Below, piece after piece: positions 26,442 through 35,135 of a stretch of 64,000 nucleotides of DNA (positions within the stretch are counted from its first letter, which is position 1; every line of letters starts with the position of its first letter). The notes under the pieces were generated by a model. The model was not told where the DNA came from. It saw only the letters and a program-made list of their open reading frames with translations, and did not search any database. The stretch is from positions 18,903,209-18,967,208 of the forward strand of contig NC_134510.1 in assembly GCF_027942865.1 (NCBI RefSeq), given 5' to 3'. This DNA comes from Odontesthes bonariensis (Eukaryota > Chordata > Actinopteri > Atheriniformes > Atherinopsidae). The position numbers and the translations under genes are program-made.

Positions 26442-29400
26442 GGTACATCCACTGACGCATACAAATGGTTACAGCCAATCGAGATTAATAGCTATTAATA
26501 ACTAGCGCTTCTTTTCTATTGGTGTTCTGATCAGCTGGTACAACCCACTCCTGGTTGCCAGTCCTCGCTTACGAATATTCCACTGATTCAGACAGCAAAG
26601 TCACATTTTTATTGATTGACATGGCAACCTCATTTCCCGCTGGATCTAAACTGACTGATGGAAGGTAAGTCGCTTACTGTGGCAAACGTGTACATAAATG
26701 TTATTCTAACATGCGTGCTGAAAATCAAGTTTAGGGCAACACGTTATCTAGCTCATGACGGCTACAGATGTTAAATACTAGTTGTTACCTGCTAGCCTGC
26801 TTTTGCGAGACAAGTGATATGGAAACTAAAGCCTGGTTTATAGTCGGTAACGCAAGACGCAAAGCAAGACGCAAGAAGAAACGCAAGCCCTTGCGCGGTT
26901 GCAAGCCCCCCATTGCGAGCTTGCGTGTGTCACCTCAATTTTCTAAACTTCACGCAAGAAAAGACGCAAGCCTACTACTTGAAAACGACATACTCATCGA
27001 TCAGACAGCATGCAGAGCGTTTACACACAGCGCACTTCACTCCTGCCCGAGCCGAAATCAGCCAGCCTGAAAAGCTGATTTCCCTTAAGCTATAAACTCT
27101 GTAAATATATAACTTTAGCAACATTTGAAACATTTTCAGGCGAGAAAGTAGTCGTTTAGACCCCCAAGGTGTTGAAAATCTGACAAAATACCAGCTATTT
27201 ACAAGAAGAAGAAGCATGAATCACTCGAAGAGGTCCTGGCGGTGAATTTCCTTTCATCATAGTAGGCTTGTCATTTAAAAAACCCGCTACTCCACCTACT
27301 CTCCTGGCAGTGAATCGCCACGCAGCACACGCAAGCGCCGACAAAGCTAAATGAAGTATAAACGTCTCGAGCCATTAACATACGCGCAAGAAGAAAGCGC
27401 AAGGGCAGTTAAAAGAAGTATAACTCAGCCTTAAGCTTAGTGGTGTTGAATGGAGAAATTCCTTGTTCACGCTGGATGGTTTTAAAAAACAGCAGACTTG
27501 ATTTGGGCGTTTTTTGATAGTTAGAAAGCCGAGATTGTTTTTTTTCAACTGAGGAGCTCTCTTGACATGGGTTAAGAACTTTCACTGTTCGCTACAACTT
27601 GTCTTGAACACCGTGAGAGCTAGCTAAAGCTCCGGTAGAAATGATTAGCTCCTGTTCGCTCGATATTGTTAATACAGTTAGTGTCAAGCTTGTTTTTAAC
27701 GCTACGTAACAGAAACACTGGTCGCCAGTAATGTTATTTATTGATTCATTGAAATGTAATGGTTTCAAGCCGCCTAAAAATAGCGAACACCGCCCGTCTC
27801 ACTCTAAATTAAACACCAGGGTGAAATGATATCTGGTAGTCCAGTGGTTAGTTCTATCCAAATGTGAGAAACAGTGATTGGCCATTCTATTTGCTCTCAA
27901 AAGTGCTAGTGTTATGACACCACACAACTAATATAAATTAAGAGTGACATTTGCTTACGACCAATTACTGTTCTGACATCTGGGTAACCATGTTACAGAA
28001 ACCAGCTCTTCTTTTAACACTGGCCCAATGGTGGTAAATTTAAGCTTAGTGTGGCTGGTAGAAAAGAAATTGTACTAGCCATTTTGTGTTTGGCTAGTAA
28101 CATTAATATCTTCTTGTCATTTTGGGTGGTGGTGAAAAAAGTTAATTTCAAGCCCTGTTTACAGTTAATACTGATGTTCAATTTGAACTAACACAAAATA
28201 TTCTTGCAGGATGAGTGTATTAACAGAGGAGGATGCTGCAGCTGTGAAGCAGATAGACTCAGGGATCAAGTGCAACTGGAGATGGGCTTGGGTCAAACTT
28301 GAGGGAAAGGTTTGCGTGAAGGGGCAGGAGGTGTCCTTCAACATAGGGGATGTTTTCCAGAAAATGTGTGTGTGTGTTTGGCGCCTGCAGATCAGTGAAA
28401 CAATGTTGGTGAACAAAGCTCGTCATACCCCGCCCCCTGGGCCGCGCGCGCGCTCTTCTCACCTTTTTAACCCCTGACCCATTTTCATGCCTGATATTTA
28501 TTCCCATTATTTATTTTTTTATCAGAACTATAATATTTCCAAACAAATGGGAAAAAATAACAGCTTAGTATTTACTGTTATGTGGTGGTACCGTCAGACC
28601 GTCTCAACCATAGACATAATATACGTACACGCCTCATAGACTGATGCCGCCTATTGGAGCTGACGTATAAGCGCGGCCGCCATCTTGGATGGGTCTCCAA
28701 TGCCTCCGCATTGCATTTTGACTGAGGAAGGTGTATATCCCCAACTACAATAATCATAACTCCCCGAATTTTTATGTCTATGGTCTCAACTCCACACAGA
28801 AACAACGCATGCGGCATGACGTCACTTTGCTGCGTGCCGTAAAGCGAAGCAGAACACGGCAGCAGCATGAAGCTGGGGGCGCGAATGTCTGCAGTGTGGA
28901 GGTATTTTAAAGTGGATGACAAAAACGTTGCGATTGCAAACTGTGAGATATGCAAACTTTGGATTTCAAGAGGTGGCAAGGACATCGCTAAAATCCTTGA
29001 TGAGAACAGGAACAGGCTCAAACCTGACCAGGTAGATGTTGGTTTTCATTAAGAAAAACGTACATTTCCTTCTGTGAAGCCAGAGGAGGAGAGCAAGAAT
29101 TAGGAGTGCAGTTCCGAAAAGCACATTACTGGCCTTACTACTTATTACTTGATTACTTTTTTGTTCAAGCTACCTCACAGAAGTGCTCTTGTTTATAACT
29201 GTTAAATGATAAAATAAGTGAATTAAAAAAAAATAAAAATAAAAAAATCAGGGACATCCTGGATCTGTTTCTGCGCCGTTCTTAATTTTTTTAATGTCCT
29301 GTAGAAGTATCGGATCGGGACTCGGTATCGGCAGATACTCAAAATTAAATGACTCGGCGGCAAAAAAAACCTGATCTGGACATCCCCACTTTCTACACAC

Positions 29401-30516
29401 GCATCTACTGGAATGACGTCATCACCGCACGCCGCTGCTGCACAGCTCATTTACTCCGTGCTCTGTGACAGTCGGCTAACTTCACACAGAGTTTGCTACT
29501 GCTAGTTTTGTGCAACATGGCAGAATATTTATCACATTTTGACGGCGTGGACGACGACTTTGAGTACGATGGACGTCCTTATCAGAGTGAATGAGCTGTG
29601 CTGCAGCGGCACACGTCGACAAAGTCATCCCACTAGAGGCATTTGTAGAAAGCCCCCATAAGTTCCCCTATAGCCCCCAATAACAACAACACGGCAGCTC
29701 TGAACTAACAGTGCAATAGTACGCGTTCATTCATTCGTCTCAAAGTGTTGGTGAAATAAAGACAGATAATGCCTTATTTAGAGGCTGTGTTGTCAATGCC
29801 CCATTCTCTCCCGTTATATGGATATATGCAGATCTCGAGTGATCTAAATGGTGTCCGAAGGACGCCGACTTTCACCAAACTGTTATCGGTGAGTAGATGA
29901 ACGTATTTTATGCCAGAAATAAGGTCCAGGTTTAAAAAAAACAAAAAAACTTCCCCTTTAACAACAACGGTTAAAATCCAGATTAGAAACTGCTTTGTGT
30001 AATAGGATAATACTTTTGTTGCAGCATAAAGAATCCAAAACAGTTGTGAGTCACGGCTAAAACAACAATGTGTTTAGTTATAGCTTTGGGCAGGAGTGAC
30101 CTCCTGTAAGCCTCCAACTAAACACACTCCTGACTCACTCTAAGATAGAGGAGGTGCTGTGGAATCCATCTTTTTTTTTTCTTTCTTTTTTACAAAGAAA
30201 AATTAGATTAACTTATGGAATCTACGTTTTTCTTGAATGAACGAATGACTGAAACAGCTTCTCTGCTGTGTTACCCAGGTATACCATCACTGTTCGTAGG
30301 CACAGTTGAACAGAGGTTCAATTCTTTATCATGCGATCAGATCAAACATTTGTCATACCTGTCAGCATGGAGTTCTTCGTTGCTCTGAAGCTCTTTCTTC
30401 TTTCTGGACCTTGGCAGAATACTCTTTCTGGCTGACTGCCTTTCGTGAGGAGTGGGGTCACTGGAAGACACCATGTCCTCAATGTCTTCGATCAAAGAGT
30501 CACAGGCCGACGGCAT
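24344..30516 (-). CDS. cdkal1: Threonylcarbamoyladenosine tRNA methylthiotransferase, N-terminal part (partial)
   Basis: Two coding exons are visible. The first is 30359-30522, with the ATG at 30516-30514. The second is 24344-24456. They join as GAC-AG|T-TTG to encode [18 protein letters not shown] through to [20 protein letters not shown] and [16 protein letters not shown], about 90 residues, after which the gene continues off the left edge. In the known family, Cdkal1 is a radical-SAM enzyme that methylthiolates t6A37 of tRNA-Lys(UUU). The [14 protein letters not shown] block begins the UPF0004 domain, and Cys68 is one of the three cysteines that bind the auxiliary iron-sulphur cluster. The radical-SAM core, TRAM domain and C-terminal membrane anchor lie outside the window. 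Splice sites fit: donors at 30358 (gtatga) and 24343 (gtaaga), acceptors gcag and tttag. The N-terminal linker is about ten residues shorter than in human. Confidence 0.93.
24780..25205 (-). mobile_element. Tc1/mariner transposon relic
   Basis: The minus-strand frame at 25005-25205 reads [15 protein letters not shown] then [18 protein letters not shown]. This corresponds to the C-terminal catalytic region of Tc1-like transposases (compare the copy at 39071-39280). An A/T-rich insertion interrupts it near 25120-25140, and the region to 24780 continues as degraded element sequence. It is a dead copy in cdkal1 intron 2. Confidence 0.7.
25320..25890. mobile_element. Probable non-LTR retrotransposon 3' fragment
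   Basis: This stretch contains words such as GGGAGCCAGAGCAGGGAGCC, GGGGTGATGTGTTCATGGC and AGCTGCAGCATTTGGAA. They match a family of LINE-derived 3' regions that I recall as common in fish introns. There is no reverse-transcriptase frame. The clade (L2/CR1/Rex-like) cannot be assigned by eye. Confidence 0.45.
26402..26443. repeat. T19-G23 homopolymer junction
   Basis: A run of 19 T is followed directly by 23 G inside the hAT element. Such a run can fold as a G-quadruplex on the plus strand. Its length may also be a sequencing or assembly artefact. Confidence 0.9.
26621..28477 (+). pseudogene. Possible two-exon ORF carried in the hAT element, unknown product
   Basis: A first exon at about 26621-26664 reads [14 protein letters not shown] and ends at a strong donor (AAG|gtaagt at 26665). 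An acceptor (ttcttgcag, ending 28209) opens a frame beginning G ATG AGT. Joining AG|G keeps the frame and gives [15 protein letters not shown], then [29 protein letters not shown]. The W-x-W-x-x-V/L...GDVFQK pattern resembles the start of zinc-finger-like transposon proteins in fish, but I do not recognise a defined family. After QKM the frame runs into TG-repeat and GC-rich sequence and stops at 28477, so the C-terminus is probably broken or another donor is used near 28364. No transcript evidence. Confidence 0.35.
26828..27433. mobile_element. MITE with GACGCAAG-rich subterminal repeats
   Basis: The ends AAAGCCTGGTTTATAGTCG (left) and, reverse-complemented, TAAGGCTGAGTTATACTTC (right) form an imperfect inverted repeat. 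The first 130 bp hold repeated ACGCAAG words (26850-26970), which recur near the right end as GCGCAAG. No coding capacity is seen. The flank suggests a short TAA-like duplication, as in PIF/Harbinger elements, but this is not clear-cut. Confidence 0.55.
28609..28782. mobile_element. 174-bp hAT-type MITE with perfect TIR and TSD
   Basis: The element runs from CATAGACATAA to TTATGTCTATG, 11-bp perfect terminal inverted repeats. It is flanked on both sides by the identical 8-bp duplication GTCTCAAC (28601-28608 and 28783-28790). An 8-bp duplication with short inverted ends is the mark of hAT insertion. The interior includes a CpG-rich GCGGCCGCCATCTTGGATGG stretch. Confidence 0.85.
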
Positions 30517-31621
30517 GATGAGCTGCAAAAATCAGATGAAGACTTTGAGTTAAAACTGTGGCAAAGTATATCATTTTATCATGCATCTTATCGGCCTACT
30601 TGGATTATACAAATTATAAAGGCAAGAATGAAACTATATCAGGTCAGACGCTACATGATACTTCTTTAACTTCACTTTTAGTTTGCAAGTGCAATACATA
30701 ACACATTGGTTGAATTGTTTGCAAAAGTAAAGTTAGACACTGTTAAATGTGAAGACCTCACAGTGAGGGGGCATCTTACAGCTGTTCACTGATAATGGCC
30801 GTAACACTGATCGGTTGGAAATAACATCAGATTATCAATGAACTGACTGATAGAGAAATCATCCGAAAATGTTTTGCAACTCAGTTAACTCATTCTTAAG
30901 AAAATATGTCCGATCGCTCAGGTGACAAGTTTCTCGCACTGTATTATTTTCTCGTTTGTGGTTTACTAAACTGACGATGTATCAGCCTTACAAAATAAGC
31001 CTTTTCTGTCGGACCTCACTTGACAGCAGCAGGAAGAACCAGGGGTCCGATGGTTTTTCTCTAGGTCTGGGCTGAAAGTTGCTCTGCATCCTTCAGGATG
31101 TCAACAGCAGTCAACTTTAAGCGTATCTTGGCTGCTGCAGTCACTTTCCCAGGCCAGTAGCTGCATTTCTGGCCAATGTTTATGTTGTTCATTTTTTAGA
31201 AAAAAACCCGCATATTATGTTCTCGTTTCGAGAACTTGTTCGGTGGAACTGTTTCACCCGGTCTTTACTGTTATTGTTGACTGACTGCATACAACACCAC
31301 ATCCAAATAATGCAAATATACTTTGTTTAAGAAGAGGTGACTGCTTGCCTTACATTAACCTTCCAAGCCGAACATTTTTTCTCACCTGTAACTTAACCGC
31401 ATGCATACACTAGGTGGACAATATGAGCGTTGACTGATATAAATGAGAACCACCTGTGTAAACCCCAAATTTGCTGGATATCTAGCCAATTATCGTCATA
31501 TTTTCTTGGGAAACACTGCCAGGCGAACTATTAGCTTGACTAGCCGCGTTAGCAAAGCACTACCCACGTGCCACCAATTCTGTACAAACACACCCATGAA
31601 GATGCGATTAATGTCCGTTAC

Positions 31622-31760
31622 CTTGGTTGCAATGGGGTTATCAAATCCGACAGATTTAAATCCCGAGAAAATTATACTGTAAAAACGGATAGTTTGTCGT
31701 TATTTACACAACAAAAGCAGTTGTCAAAACTCTTAGACCGCCATACTTGTTCGTGTACGG
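31622..31760 (-). promoter_or_regulatory. cdkal1: Probable cdkal1 non-coding first exon and promoter
   Basis: The start codon of cdkal1 lies eight bases inside its exon (acceptor gcag ending 30523), so an upstream 5' UTR exon is needed. On the minus strand a good donor, CAACCAAG|gtaacg, occurs at 31622/31621. About 110 bases upstream is ACAAGTATGGCGGTC, which resembles the YY1-type AAGATGGCGGC element common at TATA-less start sites. The transcription start would fall near 31750-31770, only ~250 bp from the predicted end of e2f3. The exon limits are inferred. Confidence 0.4.
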
Positions 31761-32012
31761 AAGGTGAAGAGGGACAAACGAGATAAACGTGCGTTGTGTA
31801 TGTTGACAAGCACTTTTGACCACATTGGAGGCGCGTTTCTGAACGATAAAAGGATGGTTAAAACCATGGTTCAGTTTCTGCTCCGTCCTGCCGCTTTTCC
31901 CCTTTATGGTGTAGGCAGTCAGGAGAATCTTTTTTATCCAATATTTACTCACCACTATGATGTAAACTGACCAAAAAGACAGGAAATTAAACACTTCCTT
32001 ATTTAGATTGCC

Positions 32013-32018
32013 TTTATT
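32013..32018 (-). terminator. e2f3: e2f3 polyadenylation signal
   Basis: AATAAA on the minus strand, the first clear hexamer after the e2f3 stop codon. Cleavage would be expected 10-30 bases further, near 31990-32000. Confidence 0.5.
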
Positions 32019-33082
32019 ATTTTTTTCTTCAATTACAAATGCCCAGAGTACAAAAGAAAAAAATAATCCATTTAACTCAAACCCCCACCCCCCACACACA
32101 CACTACACACAAACAACTCAAATTCATTAAAATGATGCAGAAACAATTCGTAACTCAAGACACATCAAAAAACATCCAATTAGTTTACTTTTAACATTCA
32201 AAAGCACTTTCACCCATGCATTCGAACTGCAATTTCTTTTTTTCTTCCAGTAGTTAGTGGAACCAGGCAGCAAAAATTGTCATGTTACAGTCAAGTCTTC
32301 CTCTCAAATGGTTGCTTTTTCCACATAATCTTTACAGAGTACTTATGGATAAGTCATTTGTATTTGGTAACAGCTGAAGAATAAAACCACATCCGGAAGA
32401 ACACTGCTGTTTCGATCTGGACTATCGTAATCATTTTTAAGCCAAATAACTGCAACATCTAATCACACGTCAGAATCATACAATAGAAAACAACAAGCTG
32501 CAATTTTATGTCACCCATTATACAAAACACTACCTTTAGTGGAGCATTAAAATCTAGCATTTATGGAAAAGGGGTTTCTCTTTCCCAACAAAGAAAAAAA
32601 CATGTTTCCACCAGCTTATAATAATTCAACTAGATTCTGGTTGCTTGAGAAAATTGAGAGAATGTCAAAAAAAAAAAAGGAAGGGGTGAAAATAATTTTC
32701 AATACGTGTTAAATGAAATAAATAGACCTATAGACAAATTGTAGTCCATAAATAAGGACATTTCTGTGCATTCAAGTCAGTTTCGCACATTTCCGGCTGC
32801 GCCACGATGCTCACAAGGAGGCCGAATCCTCTGCTCGACTGACTGGGTTGCATTTTACAGTCAACAGACTGAAACACTCTCCCAATGTAAATTCTAAAAA
32901 GTCTTACAGACTCCCTTTTGTGAAACATGGTGTCACAAAGGAAAACTCTTTAGACGCCTCGGCTGCGGACAAACATAATATCTGATCCTGGCTCAGTGGT
33001 CCGTGCAGACCCGATGTCTTTTGATGGCGAGACAAGGTTGAACGTGAATGAATAACTGCATGCGAGTATGAAAGTGTCCTGC

Positions 33083-33088
<6 letters not shown>

Positions 33089-33113
<25 letters not shown>

Positions 33114-33115
33114 GG
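33089..33115. repeat. 27-base G homopolymer
   Basis: Uninterrupted G run on the plus strand, i.e. C27 in the e2f3 transcript 3' UTR. Length may be unstable or mis-assembled. Confidence 0.95.
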
Positions 33116-34289
33116 CTGTCCAAGAGATGCTTACTTTTGTTTTTTGAGGTTTCATTTGAAATGTGAAGAAGTCATTAAACGACTTTATGACCAGAGCTAT
33201 ACCAAATTTCAGGGGACGTACGATTCGACGCAACTGCTAAATAATACAAAAGGCAATTTCTACAACAAAAGGGAATTCCAAAAGACTCACACACACATTA
33301 TGGCATCGACCTCTACGCCCTATTACTTTTGTTCAACATTTAGTGAGAGGTAGCCTACAGTACCTTGTGCATTGGAAAAGAAAATTTAAAAAAAATAAAA
33401 TAAAATTTGAAAAAATTATGCACGGCCGGCTTAATTCTTCAGCGAGCCGGTCAAACAATTCATTCACACTGCAGACGCACACTCAAGCGTACACAAATCG
33501 GGTGGGGTGTGTGTATGTGTGGGAGGGGGCATCGACACTAGCAGCAGAAAGATTACCTGTGATCCTAAAAGCTGGGGCTTCAGACGTGTTCGCAGCTACT
33601 ACCTCAGCATGTAATCCAAGCTTCTCTTGAACCAATTTGTAAATTCTGTGACTCTTCCAACACTCAAAGTATAAATGACAGTGAATTTGTTTAAACCGTA
33701 TATCAGCGGCTTGTTTTTCTTAATAATTTCTTCTTTGTTTTGTCTCTTTTCTTGTTAGTAGGGGAAAAAAATAAAAATAAAAAAATCTTTTGTTTCTACG
33801 TTGACCGTATTTTCTTTCGTCATTAAGTTTTAAAAATCAATTAAAATACTCAAGTTCTCGAACCTAAAATAACTGAACCTGGCCGTCTCCGTACACGCTG
33901 AACAGGCAGTGCAAAGTGATTCTTAATGGAACCTGCCCCGCACAGTCTCACTGAGGAGGTATCTTATTATTGGGGGGGTGGGGTGTTTTGGTTGTGGTGA
34001 CAGGTAGGAAGGCAGCTCGCTCAAAGGAGTCCTGAAATGATTAAAATAAGTGTAGGAAGTCATTTTCAAGTTAACGTTTACACGTGTCCTCACAGAGCTG
34101 ACTCATCTAAGTACATCAGGTGATTTCTATAAACTCCCCGCGCCTGAGGGGCGATGGCTTTTCCGAGCTTCGTTTGCAACAAAACGACGGTTTCTAGTTT
34201 CTGAAAGACAGAACTGTTTTTTCCCCCCCACTTCTCTCCTTTCTTTTTAACGGCCGGCATTTTCGTTCACGTCATTGCACGGTTAAGAT

Positions 34290-34545
34290 TTGCAGTTGTC
34301 CCCTTTATCGCCGACGACAGGCGGACGTACGCCCGTCTTTGTTAATCGCGTTGATAGTATTCCAAAAACATGTCCAATCCCACCCCCCATGCAACTTCCC
34401 GACAGAGGGCGGCGTTTGAACGTGCACAACGCGGTCGTGATGCGCGCCCGAGGAGGTGCGAAGAGGACAGGTCAGCGAAAACCTGGGCCTGCCCGACCCA
34501 CCCGTTATTTAACTGCAAGTCGTGAACCCTGCCCACCGAAGTCGC
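34290..34545. other. CpG-rich patch in the e2f3 3' UTR
   Basis: A local rise in CpG (GCGGCG, CGCGGTCG, GCGCGCCCG) in an otherwise AT-rich UTR. Both strands show open frames here by base composition alone. No protein is recognised. Confidence 0.5.
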
Positions 34546-35135
34546 CCAGTTCTCTTTTTAAAGTTTTCTAATTTCTAAATTGTTCTACATTTGCACACAG
34601 AGATGTCTAATTTTTTAACAGTCAACAGTACAAGCTTTCAATCATAGATCATTGGTGTAACAGAATGAAATCAATAAGAAATCTTCAGACCCCCCACCTC
34701 CCCCACAACACATGGCATTAACACATTAAGGGTTACCTGGATTACTCTGCCTGGTATATGCAGATAAACCTTGTATGGTTCCTTCCTTTCTACGTATGGT
34801 TTTGAGTCGTACTGATACGCTAAACCTAATCCTGTCGACCAGGACATGTGTGGTAATAATGTCAGGTGGTGTGGGAGTGTTTTCCTTCAAGCTGTTGGGC
34901 CTTTGTTAGTCTCTCTGTACAGCGGCATGAACACTACATCAAACAGAGAGGTGGATTCCCTTCCCCTTCATGTTTATACTGCCTGTGTTAGATACCATCC
35001 AGTGAAAGAAAAAGACGGCAAAGGCTTCTCACTGACCGGGCTGTTTATCATTCATACCATTGAGAACATGGCATTGAGCCCCTGTGGGACAGAGAAGCCC
35101 CTCAGCATTTCATTCCCATCTTCTTTTAGCAAATG

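Larger units (their letters stand above)
26218..29388 (+). mobile_element. Nested hAT transposon
   Basis: The ends are TAGGGATGTCCCGATCCG on the left and, on the complementary strand of the right end, TGGGGATGTCCAGATCAGG. These are imperfect terminal inverted repeats of hAT type. The flanking 8 bp are CTTTCGAC (26210-26217) and CTTTCTAC (29389-29396), a target-site duplication matching at seven of eight positions. A plus-strand frame at 28885-29050 begins [11 protein letters not shown] and has NCEICKLW, the first half of a BED zinc finger. Only ~340 bp follow, so the catalytic part of the transposase has been deleted. Other elements are inserted inside it. Confidence 0.8.
25905..29960. mobile_element. 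TTAA-flanked transposon with ~310-bp inverted termini, split by a nested hAT
   Basis: The segments 25905-26217 and 29389-29960 contain reverse-complementary termini (for example AAACCTGGACCTTATTTCTG near 25925 and its complement near 29920). The outermost bases are TTAAAGG on the left and CCTTTAA on the right, so a TTAA duplication is likely. Between them the hAT element at 26218-29388 interrupts the sequence. The right half carries a short frame at 29517-29594 (plus) starting [20 protein letters not shown], which resembles the start of a fish transposon-borne protein but ends after 25 residues. The element is therefore non-autonomous. Superfamily is uncertain (TTAA fits Kolobok or piggyBac). 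Confidence 0.75.
32000..35135 (-). other. e2f3: e2f3 3' untranslated region
   Basis: Downstream of the e2f3 stop codon (35136-35138) there is no gene on either strand until cdkal1. The only canonical AATAAA hexamer I find on the minus strand in this interval is at 32013-32018, so the 3' UTR is likely ~3.1 kb, similar to the long mammalian E2F3 3' UTR. It contains microRNA seed matches (33347-33353, 33540-33546, 33905-33911), a 27-base C run (minus strand) at 33089-33115 and a CpG-rich patch at 34290-34545. Confidence 0.6.

Noticed and set aside
26272..26478. Frame with [14 protein letters not shown]
   Set aside because: Caused by the G23 and T19 homopolymers.
28578..29021. 147-residue minus-strand frame overlapping the MITE
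   Set aside because: It spans a MITE boundary and runs opposite to the BED-finger frame. No domain is visible.
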